A DNA stretch of 64,000 bases from Candidatus Omnitrophota bacterium (GTDB taxonomy: Bacteria > CAIJMQ01). The stretch is taken from contig JAHJCU010000004.1 in assembly GCA_018812925.1 (NCBI GenBank), positions 248,001-312,000 on the forward strand, given 5' to 3'. Below the pieces are notes generated by a model, which saw only the letters and a list, made by a program, of their open reading frames with translations, was not told the DNA's origin and did not search any database. Both the position numbers and the translations under genes were made by a program. Numbering within the stretch: position 1 is the first letter of the stretch; every line of letters starts with the position of its first letter. Positions 41,210 to 50,034 of this stretch are shown here, one piece after another.

Positions 41210-42439
41210 ATGGAAAAAGAAATTCTAAAATTCTGGCTGATGCCCAATTCGGGCTTTGAAACCGCAGAGATAATCGATACGGAAATTAAAGAGTTCACAA
41301 AAAAGAATCCATCCGTTGACGTTCAATACGATATTATTCCTTGGGCGCGCGCTTGGGAAAGGATTGTAGAGCACATTAAAAATAAATCCTGCCCCGATGT
41401 TATCCAAATAGGCAATTCGTGGAGCGGAACGCTTTCCATGTTTAAATCTTTTGCCGATATTTCAAAATATAAAAAAGAAATAGTAAAAAAGAATTTTTTG
41501 TTTGATGTTGTCGGCTCTTCTCCGCTGACGAGTAATGACGGCAACAACTGCCTTCCGTGGTTCGCTGATATACGCATTTTATATTATCGAAAAGATATTT
41601 TAGAGAAATACCATATCCCCACAGAATGGCTGGATACATGGGAAGGAATTGTTCGTGTTTGCGAGAAACTAAAAAAAATAGACGAACAAGGTATATCCCC
41701 AATTGGAGTTTCGGGACAATTTGAACAGACACTTGTCCAAGATATTGCCTGCTGGATATGGAACGCGGGCGGAGATTTCTTTTCTAGAGACAAGGGGAAA
41801 ATCTTAATAAATCAAAAAGAGTCAATCAACGGCATGGAGTTTTATTTTGACTTAATTAACAACTATTCTTCTAAGGAAGCTCTGTTTAAAAACTACAGCT
41901 ATGTCGCAGACAACTTTTTCTTAAGGGATAAATATGCGCTGTATTTCTCGAGTCCGTGGCACCTCGTGACCTTCCTGAGCAAAAACAATCCGCATTTCAG
42001 TAAAAAGTTGCACAAAAAGATAGGCATAGCTTTATTTCCTAAGAGCACTCTTCAGAGAACTACTTTTCGCGGAGGTAGCGACCTTGCTATTATGAGGTCT
42101 ACTTCTATGTTTAAGGAATCTCTTGAATTGATTAAATTTCTGGTTTCCAGACAGTCCCAGGCAAGATATTGTAAGAATATCGGAATGCTCCCGTCAAATA
42201 TGAAAGCTTTTGAATCAATATATATACAAAATACAACTCAGAAGAAAATACTAAAAGAATCCTATAAAATAGGTAGGGGATTCCCTAATCATTTATACTG
42301 GGGCAGCATGGAAATAATTGTGGCGCGGTCTTTCTCCAAAATAATGAAGAAAATTGCGGAGAACAGATACAACCATAATATTTTAAAGAAAGAGATTGAC
42401 TATCTTGCGGAACAGATGGAATACGTAATAAATTTATAA
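41210..42439 (+). CDS. Sugar-type solute-binding protein without signal peptide
   Basis: A 409-residue protein with the fold of extracellular sugar-binding proteins (SBP_bac_1): LKFWLMPNSGFE, VDVQYDIIPWARAWERI, CPDVIQIGNSWSG, YRKDIL, then FRGGSDLAIMRST and a C-terminal helical part. It starts directly at the first beta strand. An in-frame stop eight codons upstream leaves no room for a signal peptide, so it is predicted to stay in the cytosol. No ABC permease is nearby. The diguanylate cyclase gene follows after 9 bp. A role as a ligand sensor feeding the cyclase is inferred. Confidence 0.85.
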   Translation: MEKEILKFWLMPNSGFETAEIIDTEIKEFTKKNPSVDVQYDIIPWARAWERIVEHIKNKSCPDVIQIGNSWSGTLSMFKSFADISKYKKEIVKKNFLFDVVGSSPLTSNDGNNCLPWFADIRILYYRKDILEKYHIPTEWLDTWEGIVRVCEKLKKIDEQGISPIGVSGQFEQTLVQDIACWIWNAGGDFFSRDKGKILINQKESINGMEFYFDLINNYSSKEALFKNYSYVADNFFLRDKYALYFSSPWHLVTFLSKNNPHFSKKLHKKIGIALFPKSTLQRTTFRGGSDLAIMRSTSMFKESLELIKFLVSRQSQARYCKNIGMLPSNMKAFESIYIQNTTQKKILKESYKIGRGFPNHLYWGSMEIIVARSFSKIMKKIAENRYNHNILKKEIDYLAEQMEYVINL

Positions 42440-42448
42440 AAAGTATTC

Positions 42449-43915
42449 ATGATTAAAATAAAGAGAATAAAAGAGATTCTGCGGATTAACAGGCACTTGA
42501 AAGCATTAAATCGAATCAGCCAGAGTTTCCATTTTCTCAACGATATAAAAATACCATTGAAGATGGTTATAGAAAATATCTTAAAAGAGATGAAACTTGA
42601 TGAAACCACAATACTTTTATACAAGAAAGAAAGCAAAGCTCTCTACTCTATTTTATTTGCTACCGAAAGAGGCATTCAAGAAGGAGAAGAATTTATACTG
42701 ATAGAGCCAAACGACTTTTTTGCTTCTCTTTTATCTAATGAAACAAAATATAAGTATTTGCCGAAAGAGTTTACCCTCTATATCCCGATAAAGTATAGAA
42801 ATTTGCCTATTGGTATTCTGCGGGCAAGAAACGACACATCAAAAAGACCGATTAATAAGAAATATATCCAACTTCTGGTTGATTACACAAATATAATTGC
42901 ATCAGGGATATATGATGTCAACAGGTCTTCTGAAAATCAGAAGTTTCTAAATAAGTTAGTGGCGTTATCAAACATCACTATATCAGCCATCAGCACTCTG
43001 GAGAAAAAAAGAATATTGGGCATTATTTTAAAAGATATTGTTATGAGTCTCGGATTTGACAGGGTAAAACTTTATCTTATGAATGACAAAGGGGACTCAT
43101 TAAACGGAGTTATGTCATTTGATATAAGGGGAAGAATAAAAATCATAAAAAATGAGAAATATCCTATCGGCAAGGGAACAAACAGGTTTTATAACGAGTT
43201 AATTGCGCGGCAAAAAAGAATGTTTAAATTAAATAAAGATATTTTTGGGCTAGTTAAAGTTTTCCCTATGAAAGTTAAAAACCAGATTATTGGATTTATG
43301 GAAGTGGACAATATTTTCAGTCGTCAGATTATCAGCAAGGAAGACATAGATCATCTTAAATTATTCATCAATCAGACGAGCATTGCAATAGAAAACGCCC
43401 GCCTTTACAACAGGGTAACGGAACTTTCAATAAAAGATGAACTTTCGGGTCTTTATAATGCCCGCCATTTCTATCAGCAATTAGAAAATGAACTGGCAAG
43501 GATAGAAAGATACCAAAACCCTCTTGCTATAATTATGATAGATATCGACTACTTCAAAAAATACAACGATAATTACGGACATCTGACAGGCGACAATATT
43601 ATAAGGGATATCGGTGAAATAATTTCCAACAGCGTGCGAACAATTGATATCCCGGCGCGTTACGGCGGGGACGAATTCATAGTACTATTAGTTAACTGTT
43701 CGCTTGACCAGGCGGTTAAAGTCGCCCAAAGAATTAAAAGGGGAGTTGACAATAGCAATTTTACGTTTAAAGGAAAAAAATTAAAGATTACAGTAAGTAT
43801 GGGAGTAGCAGTCCATCCCCCCAGAAAAATATCAGGTAAGGAACTTGTGAAATTAGCAGACAGTTCTCTTTATAAAGCAAAACAGGCAGGAAGAAACAAA
43901 ATCTACCCGAGTTAG
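42449..43915 (+). CDS. GAF-GAF-GGDEF diguanylate cyclase
   Basis: A 488-residue soluble protein: GAF-like domains at about 15-155 and 165-320, then a GGDEF domain from about 325. The active loop is GGDEF (406-410) in ARYGGDEF, with substrate and metal residues DIDYFKKYND. The inhibitory site RTID (397-400) stands exactly five residues before GGDEF, so product inhibition is likely. There is no membrane segment. It should make cyclic di-GMP in response to a small molecule or to the neighbouring binding protein, with which it forms a two-gene unit. Confidence 0.93.
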   Translation: MIKIKRIKEILRINRHLKALNRISQSFHFLNDIKIPLKMVIENILKEMKLDETTILLYKKESKALYSILFATERGIQEGEEFILIEPNDFFASLLSNETKYKYLPKEFTLYIPIKYRNLPIGILRARNDTSKRPINKKYIQLLVDYTNIIASGIYDVNRSSENQKFLNKLVALSNITISAISTLEKKRILGIILKDIVMSLGFDRVKLYLMNDKGDSLNGVMSFDIRGRIKIIKNEKYPIGKGTNRFYNELIARQKRMFKLNKDIFGLVKVFPMKVKNQIIGFMEVDNIFSRQIISKEDIDHLKLFINQTSIAIENARLYNRVTELSIKDELSGLYNARHFYQQLENELARIERYQNPLAIIMIDIDYFKKYNDNYGHLTGDNIIRDIGEIISNSVRTIDIPARYGGDEFIVLLVNCSLDQAVKVAQRIKRGVDNSNFTFKGKKLKITVSMGVAVHPPRKISGKELVKLADSSLYKAKQAGRNKIYPS

Positions 43916-43923
43916 AAATTCCA

Positions 43924-44036
43924 CAAAAGCCCCCATTACCAGTCTCGCCATTATATCTTTGGTAGACTGTGGGGGAGTGTCATTGCAAGACCCGAAGTCC
44001 CCATTGCCAGTTTTGCGAACGCAAAACTATGGGGAT
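43924..44036. repeat. Two palindromes of the CCCCAT/ATGGGG family
   Basis: CCCCCATTACCAGTCT with AGACTGTGGGGGAG, then TGTCATTGCAAGACC, then TCCCCATTGCCAGTTTTGC with GCAAAACTATGGGGA. They follow the cyclase gene and may end its transcript. Confidence 0.65.
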
Positions 44037-44109
44037 GACCCCATTTTTAGGCTATTTCTTATCGCCATTTTTTAGGTTCTCATATCCAACAACTATACGG
44101 CAATTTTCC

Positions 44110-44148
44110 TGTATAATATAGCCTCTTAAACAATAATAATCAACTAAG
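44110..44148 (+). repeat. 39-bp direct repeat with -10 box, right copy; cmk leader
   Basis: It begins TGTATAATATAGCCTC and ends AATAATCAACTAAG, then runs into the cmk ribosome site AAGGAGAG. With the left copy at 41064-41102 it brackets the binding-protein/cyclase pair. Confidence 0.75.
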
Positions 44149-44155
44149 GAGAGCA

Positions 44156-44824
44156 ATGAAAAAGAACACTATTATCACGATTGACGGGCCTGCTGGAGCG
44201 GGAAAGACAACTATTGCAAAAGAGGTTGCAAAACGCTTAGGATTTTTATATTTAGATACGGGAGCGATGTATAGGGCGCTCACTTTGAAGGCGCTAACAG
44301 AAGGTATAACGGTTGAAGAGGAAGAGAAACTTGTGGAAATGGTGAAGGAAACTATTTTAATAGCGAAGAAAGATGATAAGAAGGGAATGAGGATATGGGT
44401 GGACGGAGAAGAAGTGACTGACAAGATACGAACCGAAGAGGTAACGAATAACATCTGGTGGGTGTGTAGAGTAAAAGATGTGCGGAAGAAGATGAAGAAG
44501 CTTCAGAGGGAAATCGGTTCAAGTGGCGGAATTGTTGTGGAAGGCAGAGATATCGGCACGGTTGTATTCCCCAAGGCACCTTTCAAATTTTATCTGGATG
44601 CTTCTATTGATGAGCGGGCAAAAAGAAGATGGCTTGAACAAACTAATAAAGGAATACAAAGCGACCTTGAAAAAATTAAGCAGGATATAAAAGAAAGAGA
44701 TAATAAAGATTTCACAAGAGAAATTGCGCCCTTAAAAAAAGCAGAAGATGCTATTTCGGTGGATACGACGGGGCTCTCTATCGAAGATGTAGTAGGGAAA
44801 ATTATCGAGCAAGTAAGTCAATGA
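44156..44824 (+). CDS. cmk: Cytidylate kinase
   Basis: A 222-residue nucleoside monophosphate kinase. The P-loop is IDGPAGAGKTTIAKEVAKRL (8-27), then YLDTGAMYRALTLKAL, VEGRDIGTVVFP and KAPFKFYLDAS, which are CMK hallmarks. It phosphorylates CMP and dCMP. The ATG is preceded by AAGGAGAGCA. A word palindrome separates it from mnmE. Confidence 0.95.
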   Translation: MKKNTIITIDGPAGAGKTTIAKEVAKRLGFLYLDTGAMYRALTLKALTEGITVEEEEKLVEMVKETILIAKKDDKKGMRIWVDGEEVTDKIRTEEVTNNIWWVCRVKDVRKKMKKLQREIGSSGGIVVEGRDIGTVVFPKAPFKFYLDASIDERAKRRWLEQTNKGIQSDLEKIKQDIKERDNKDFTREIAPLKKAEDAISVDTTGLSIEDVVGKIIEQVSQ

Positions 44825-44828
44825 CAAT

Positions 44829-44922
44829 CAAAAAAACGGTTATCGTAAAGATAAAACGGTTTGCGGTTTGCGTTAAAAATTATTTACGAAAACCGATAAC
44901 CTATAACCGAAAACCGATTTAT
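44829..44922. repeat. ACCGATAACC word palindrome
   Basis: The left arm is CGGTTATCGTAAAG, AAACGGTTTGCGG; the right arm is CGAAAACCGATAACC, TATAACCGAAAACCG. The same unit recurs at 46313-46410 and 46796-46837, and inverted at 49940-50034. Confidence 0.65.
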
Positions 44923-44927
44923 TTAAA

Positions 44928-46310
44928 ATGTTAAATAAATCTGATACTATCGCCGCTATCTCCACCCCTCTCGGCGAGGGCGGAATCGGTATCGTCAGAT
45001 TATCGGGGAAGAAGGCGCTGACAATTGCGGATAAGTTATTTAAAGGCAGAAACGGCGCCACCCCTTCAAAACTTCCTTCATATACTATTCATTACGGTCA
45101 TATCATAAGAAACAAAGAAATCTTAGATGAGGTTATCCTCTCTATTATGAGAAAGCCGAAGAGTTATACCAGAGAGGATGTTGTTGAGATAAATTGTCAC
45201 GGGGGAATACTTCCACTTAGAAAAACGCTTGAAGCAGTCCTTGAATGCGGGGCGAGGTTGGCTGAACCGGGTGAATTTACCAAGAGGGCATTTTTAAACG
45301 GAAGGATAGATCTAACTCAAGCCGAAGCGGTTATAAATATCGTTGAAGCGAAAACAGAACTTGCGCTTAAGTCGGCAATATCGCAATTAAAAGGCGCATT
45401 TTCTAAAAAGGTACAAGAACTTAAAGACGAAACTTTAGAATTATTAACTTTGTTCGAAGCTGAATTGGATTTTCCCGAAGAGGATATTGAAAAAACAAAA
45501 CGGAACAAACTAATAGAGAGGATTAAACGGATAACATCCGAAACTGATAAATTGTTAAGACAAAGCAGGGAAGGTGAAATTCTGCGTGACGGCTTGTTGG
45601 TGCTTTTAATCGGCAAAGCAAATGTCGGCAAATCCACTTTCTTAAACCGCTTGGTAGGAAAAGAACGGGCAATAGTCACACATATACCAGGCACTACGCG
45701 GGATATTATTGAGGAATGGATTAATATCGAAGGCATACCCGTAAAAATAGTTGATACTGCAGGATTTAAAAAAATAGAAAATATAATTGATAAAAAGGCG
45801 CAAGAGAAAGTTGAAGAAAAACTGGCAGATGCAAACCTTGTTCTGTTTATGGTTGACGGAACAAAATCGTTATCAAGCCAAGATAAAGAAATTGCAAAGA
45901 TTATAAAAGATAAAAAGATGCTGTGTCTGATAAATAAAGTTGACCTACCTGAAAAGATATCTAAAAATAAGCTCAAAAGTTTAATAGGCAATAAGAAGGT
46001 TCTTGAAATATCGGCGCTGAAAGGAAAAGGCATTAATGCGATTAAGAAGTTTATAAGGGATAGCGTGTTTGCAGGCGGGGTGTCAGCCGGCGAAAGCACT
46101 ATTATGGTAAACGCCAGAAGCAGAGAATCTTTGAAAGACGCATATAACGGACTTCTTAAGGGTTTTGATGCGATAACAGAAGGTTTAAGTGAAGAATTTA
46201 TTGCTGTTGACTTGAAAGAATCGCTGAATTCGTTTAAAAAGATTTTAGGCGAAACACTGGAAGAAGATATACTGGACAGAATTTTTCAAAAGTTTTGTAT
46301 AGGAAAATAA
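44928..46310 (+). CDS. mnmE: tRNA modification GTPase MnmE
   Basis: A 460-residue GTPase that works with MnmG to place (carboxymethyl)aminomethyl groups on wobble uridine. The N-terminal folate-binding domain begins TIAAISTPLGEGGIGIVRLSG. G1 is GKANVGKSTFLNRL, G3 DTAGF and G4 NKVD. The protein ends in the catalytic CIGK motif (FCIGK). All parts are present. The start lies six bases after a repeat palindrome and has no clear Shine-Dalgarno. Confidence 0.97.
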   Translation: MLNKSDTIAAISTPLGEGGIGIVRLSGKKALTIADKLFKGRNGATPSKLPSYTIHYGHIIRNKEILDEVILSIMRKPKSYTREDVVEINCHGGILPLRKTLEAVLECGARLAEPGEFTKRAFLNGRIDLTQAEAVINIVEAKTELALKSAISQLKGAFSKKVQELKDETLELLTLFEAELDFPEEDIEKTKRNKLIERIKRITSETDKLLRQSREGEILRDGLLVLLIGKANVGKSTFLNRLVGKERAIVTHIPGTTRDIIEEWINIEGIPVKIVDTAGFKKIENIIDKKAQEKVEEKLADANLVLFMVDGTKSLSSQDKEIAKIIKDKKMLCLINKVDLPEKISKNKLKSLIGNKKVLEISALKGKGINAIKKFIRDSVFAGGVSAGESTIMVNARSRESLKDAYNGLLKGFDAITEGLSEEFIAVDLKESLNSFKKILGETLEEDILDRIFQKFCIGK

Positions 46311-46312
46311 CT

Positions 46313-46410
46313 AAAAATCGGTTATCGTAAAGATAAAACGGTTTGCGATTTGCGTTAAAGATTATTTGCGAAAATCGATAACCTATAACCGTCTTTTGTT
46401 TTTGCGAATT
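46313..46410. repeat. ACCGATAACC word palindrome, second copy
   Basis: It repeats the 44829-44922 element with few changes: CGGTTATCGTAAAG, AAACGGTTTGCG, then CGAAAATCGATAACC and TATAACCG. It lies between mnmE and the four-helix protein. Confidence 0.65.
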
Positions 46411-46418
46411 ATAAAGAC

Positions 46419-46781
46419 ATGAATATTATAAAAAGTTATAAAGATTTAGAAGTATGGAAGAAAGGCATTGAGTTGGTAAAAAAAGTTTATCTCATCACAA
46501 AGAAATTTCCTAAGGAAGAAGTATATGGATTGACTAATCAGATGCGAAGAGCGGCGGTGTCTATTCCTTCAAATATTGCTGAAGGAAAAATGAGACAACA
46601 TACTAATGAATATGTTCAATTCTTGTATATAGCACTTGGTTCTTGTGGGGAGTTAGATACCCAGTTGATTATTTCCGAACAATTGGGATATATTTCTAAA
46701 CAAGATGCATTAAGTTTTGCTGATGAAAGCGATCATATTTCACGAATGATAAGGAATCTCATTAAAACCATAAGAAAATGA
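46419..46781 (+). CDS. Four-helix bundle protein, 23S-rRNA intervening-sequence type
   Basis: A 120-residue protein of the S23/IVP family (related to Avd): KSYKDLEVWKKGIELVKKVY, FPKEEVYGLTNQMRRAAVSI, then SNIAEGKMR and IALGSCGELDTQLIISEQLG. Family members form pentameric rings and occur in rRNA intervening sequences or beside repeats. Here no rRNA is near, but word palindromes of the same family flank the gene on both sides, as if it were a small insertion between mnmE and plsC. Confidence 0.87.
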   Translation: MNIIKSYKDLEVWKKGIELVKKVYLITKKFPKEEVYGLTNQMRRAAVSIPSNIAEGKMRQHTNEYVQFLYIALGSCGELDTQLIISEQLGYISKQDALSFADESDHISRMIRNLIKTIRK

Positions 46782-46795
46782 ATCATTTATTATTG

Positions 46796-46837
46796 TTTTT
46801 GCGAAAACCGAACACCTATAACCGATAACCGTTATTT
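46796..46837. repeat. ACCGATAACC word tract, partial copy
   Basis: GCGAAAACCGAACACC and TATAACCGATAACCG only; it looks like the right arm of the 44829 palindrome. The matching left arm is at 46313, on the other side of the four-helix gene. Confidence 0.6.
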
Positions 46838-46844
46838 AGAAGAT

Positions 46845-47453
46845 ATGAATATACTTTACGCTTTTGCGCATATTATACTTAATCCCATTTTCAAGATTCT
46901 TTTCAGATGGGACATAAAAGGTAAAGATAACATTCCAAAAAGAGGCGGTGTTATTTTGGCGGCGCATCATGAAAGTTATCTTGACCCTATGCTAGTAGGT
47001 ACCGCCTCACCTCGACAGATTTATTTCTTGGCAAGGAAAGAATTGTTTCAACTCGGTTGTTTCTCGTGGCTTATAAAAAGACTGAACACTATACCTATTT
47101 CAAGAGAACAGCTGCAAATCGGCACATTGAAAAAATCACTTCAGATTCTAAAGGAAGGTAAAGTCTTGCTCCTTTTTCCCGAAGGGACAAGAAGCCCGGC
47201 AGGCACAATATCGGAAGGCGAAAAAGGAGTCGGGCTTATTGCCTCCAAGTCAAATGTTGCGGTAATACCTGTTTTAATAAAGGGTAGCGGCTATGCATTA
47301 ACCAGAGATACGAATCGAATTACTCCTCATAAAATTTCTGTTGTATTCGGAAAACCGTTATATTTTGAAAACTTGGATAGTGAATCAAAGAAGGACGCTT
47401 ATCAGGAATTTACCGATAGAGTTATGGAGGAAATGAGAAAGTTAGCCCCCTAA
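46845..47453 (+). CDS. plsC: 1-acyl-sn-glycerol-3-phosphate acyltransferase
   Basis: A 202-residue PlsC-family enzyme making phosphatidic acid. The catalytic HX4D motif is HHESYLDP (about 47-54), and the phosphate-binding motif is LFPEGTRSP. A hydrophobic N-terminus anchors it to the membrane. cmk-plsC is a common pair; here mnmE and the four-helix gene lie in between. Confidence 0.92.
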   Translation: MNILYAFAHIILNPIFKILFRWDIKGKDNIPKRGGVILAAHHESYLDPMLVGTASPRQIYFLARKELFQLGCFSWLIKRLNTIPISREQLQIGTLKKSLQILKEGKVLLLFPEGTRSPAGTISEGEKGVGLIASKSNVAVIPVLIKGSGYALTRDTNRITPHKISVVFGKPLYFENLDSESKKDAYQEFTDRVMEEMRKLAP

Positions 47454-47486
47454 GAAAAATTGTTGTTATAAAAAATAAAATCGGGA

Positions 47487-48371
47487 TTAGTGAATTTTAA
47501 CTTTTAACAACCTGCTTAATTCTATAACAAGCGGCGAAGCGATATAAATACTGGAATATGTTCCCACCACTATTCCTACCGCTAAAGCAAAAGCAAAATC
47601 TTTTATTACCGGACCGCCTAAAAATAATAATGCAAGAACAGGAACAAGTGTGGTGCCGGAGGTAATTATTGTCCTTGGAAGCGTTTGATTTATAGAAGCG
47701 TTGATTGTTTCCGGGATATGTTTATGGCGCGAAAGTTTCATGTTTTCTCTTATTCTGTCGAAGACTACTATTGTATCGTTTAAGGAATATCCCACAATCG
47801 TCAAAAGCGCGGCAACAACCGAAAGTGAAATTTCTTTTCTTGCAAGCGAAAATATGCCGACCGTAAACAACACATCATGGAAAAGACATATAACAGCGGC
47901 AAATCCGAAAGTGAATTTAAATCTCCAAGCTGTATATATAAGAATACCGATTAGAGCAAAAAACACGGCGATAAGCGCTTGTCTTTTCATTAAGTTGCCG
48001 ACTACAGGACCTATTGTGATTTCTTCCTCCACTAGAGGAATAAAAGACACGAACTTACTATTAATAACTGTCTGAATTTCTTTTCTTGTTTCGCCGGCTG
48101 TCTTTATAAGGACTCCCTTTCCTGCGTTGTATGATTGAATAGTGCTTTTGGCAAGACCCGCTTCCGCCAAAGCATTCCTCACATCACCCGTATTTACCGA
48201 TTCTGAAAACTTGTATCTGACAAGAGTGCCGCCTGTAAAATCAATCCCGAAATTAGCAGGACCTCTTAAGAAAAAACTTATCAGTCCGATAAGGACTAAA
48301 CTTGAAGACGCAATAAACGCAATCTTCCTGTATTTCATAAAATCTATATTTGTGTCTTTTATAAATCGCAT
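47487..48371 (-). CDS. secF: Protein translocase subunit SecF
   Basis: A 294-residue membrane protein with six helices. The N-terminal GPANFGIDFTGGTLVRYKF and the later SLNDTIVVFDRIREN and RTIITSGTTLVPVLAL segments are SecF marks. With SecD it pulls exported proteins through SecYEG using the proton gradient. It follows secD across a word palindrome. Confidence 0.96.
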   Translation of the reverse strand: MRFIKDTNIDFMKYRKIAFIASSSLVLIGLISFFLRGPANFGIDFTGGTLVRYKFSESVNTGDVRNALAEAGLAKSTIQSYNAGKGVLIKTAGETRKEIQTVINSKFVSFIPLVEEEITIGPVVGNLMKRQALIAVFFALIGILIYTAWRFKFTFGFAAVICLFHDVLFTVGIFSLARKEISLSVVAALLTIVGYSLNDTIVVFDRIRENMKLSRHKHIPETINASINQTLPRTIITSGTTLVPVLALLFLGGPVIKDFAFALAVGIVVGTYSSIYIASPLVIELSRLLKVKIH

Positions 48372-48385
48372 ATTTAACTACCTCA

Positions 48386-48476
48386 AATCCAGATTCCAGA
48401 TGCTTGATACCAGATTCTTGTTAATAAATTTTATCCTTCTGTTTTTGCTAGTATCCGGTATCTAGCATCAAGTATC
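48386..48476. repeat. Word palindrome between secD and secF
   Basis: The left arm CCAGATGCTTGATACCAGATTC and the right arm GGTATCTAGCATCAAGTATC are imperfect inverted repeats around an A+T-rich loop. It could fold as a hairpin in the secD-secF mRNA. Confidence 0.6.
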
Positions 48477-49926
48477 ATATGCTCAATCTCTTTACTTTCC
48501 TTACATATATTAAATAGTCAAAAATTAGTTTGGTAACAACTAAAGCTGTAAACATGCTCGCAACTATCCCGATAGATAAAACAACCGCAAAACCTTTTAT
48601 AGGGCCGGTTCCGAAATAGAACAGAACTAAAGCCGAAATAAGTGTAGTAATATTTGCATCAATAATGGTAATAAGCGCTTTGCTGTAACCGGAATCCACT
48701 GCAGCTCTAATTGTCTTGTTTTGGGCAAGTTCTTCTCTTATCCTTTCAAATACCAGAACATTGGCGTCCACGCTCATGCCTATGGTCAAAACCAAACCTG
48801 CTATTCCTGGAAGAGTTAAAGTAGCGCGAAGACTCGCTAATGCTCCCAATATTAAAAGCAGACACAGACAAAGGGCAAAATTCGCAATCACCCCGGAAAA
48901 AGCGTAGTAGATAGACATAAACAAAACCACCAGTATAATTCCCAGAAGAGCAGCTCTAAAGCCCTGTCTTATGGAATCTTCACCAAGCGTAGGACCCACC
49001 TTCATAATAGATAAAACTTCTATTGGAACAGGCAAAGCGCCTGCTCTCAATATGGAAGCCAAAGTACTTGCCTCTTCCATATCAAAATTTCCGCTAATCC
49101 GCGCACTACCACCTGAAATTTTCTCGCTTATATTGGGAGCGGAATGCACTTTGCCGTCAAGAAGAATAGCTAATCTCCTATTTACGTTTTCGCCAGTCAA
49201 CCTTGAGAAAATCCTTGCTCCGATTGTGTTGAATTGTAAACTTACTTCCGGCATACCTAAATTTCCAAAACCAACGAATGCGTTTGTAAGATATTCACCG
49301 CCAAGAGATGCTTCTTTACGTAACAACAATGCTTCCGTTTCACCATTTTCCTTGGTTAGATATTTAAGTTCTAAATTTGAAGGGATTTCTCCTTTTTTTG
49401 CTTTTTCTATTAAATCCGAATTATCGTTCACATCGGCTTCGACGAGTTTAAATTCCAAATAGGCAATTCTACTGACCACTTCCAAAGCTTTATCCGTATC
49501 AACCACTCCGGGAAGTTGAACAACAATTTGGTCTGCGCCTTGCTTTTGTATTTGCGGCTCGGAAACTCCAAACTCGTCTATCCTGTTTTTGATAATTTCT
49601 AAAGTTCTGTCAACCGCTTTGTTCCTTCTGGTTTTCTGCACCTGAAGAATTTCTTGTATAAGTTTCCCTTTATTTTTGTTGTTGGAGTCGATGCCCATTT
49701 TTCCTGATATCTTCTGTATTTCTTCAGGAGTGTTTGTTTCCAATACATCTTGCGTCATATTCATCATAGGGTCTAAATCAAGTTTCGCACCCAAGACCAG
49801 ATGTATTCCACCCTTAAGGTCAAGTCCTCTGTTGATTTTTGTTTGAGGCGGATACATGCTCCAGAAAGCAAGACCGACAACAATGACCACTAATATGAGC
49901 CGATAGTTTAAACTTCTTGTATTCAT
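48475..49926 (-). CDS. secD: Protein translocase subunit SecD
   Basis: A 483-residue membrane protein: an N-terminal helix with RGLDLKGGIHLVLG, a periplasmic P1 region (QIVVQLPGVVDTDKALEVV), and five C-terminal helices with GMSVDANVLVFERIREEL and AVDSGYSKALITIIDANI. It is somewhat shorter than E. coli SecD because P1 is compact. It lies in the order tgt-yajC-secD-secF on one strand. Confidence 0.97.
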   Translation of the reverse strand: MNTRSLNYRLILVVIVVGLAFWSMYPPQTKINRGLDLKGGIHLVLGAKLDLDPMMNMTQDVLETNTPEEIQKISGKMGIDSNNKNKGKLIQEILQVQKTRRNKAVDRTLEIIKNRIDEFGVSEPQIQKQGADQIVVQLPGVVDTDKALEVVSRIAYLEFKLVEADVNDNSDLIEKAKKGEIPSNLELKYLTKENGETEALLLRKEASLGGEYLTNAFVGFGNLGMPEVSLQFNTIGARIFSRLTGENVNRRLAILLDGKVHSAPNISEKISGGSARISGNFDMEEASTLASILRAGALPVPIEVLSIMKVGPTLGEDSIRQGFRAALLGIILVVLFMSIYYAFSGVIANFALCLCLLLILGALASLRATLTLPGIAGLVLTIGMSVDANVLVFERIREELAQNKTIRAAVDSGYSKALITIIDANITTLISALVLFYFGTGPIKGFAVVLSIGIVASMFTALVVTKLIFDYLIYVRKVKRLSI

Positions 49927-49939
49927 TGTTTTTCTAAAA

Positions 49940-50034
49940 TCAGGTTTTCGGGGATCGGTGTTCGGTTTTCGTTAAAAAACGTTTTTCTTTTCACGCTAAC
50001 CGTAAACCGTTTTATCTTTACGATAACCGTTTTT
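49940..50034. repeat. ACCGATAACC word palindrome, inverted copy
   Basis: GGATCGGTGTTCGGTTTTCG and, after a short loop, CGCTAACCGTAAACCG and TTACGATAACCG. It is the reverse of the 44829 element and separates yajC from secD. Confidence 0.6.

Noticed and set aside
43924-44036. CRISPR array
   Set aside because: Repeats in the 34-44 kb part are palindromes of different lengths around genes, with no regular repeat-spacer pattern.
45317-46099. 260-codon minus-strand open frame
   Set aside because: It lies entirely inside mnmE, whose motifs are complete.
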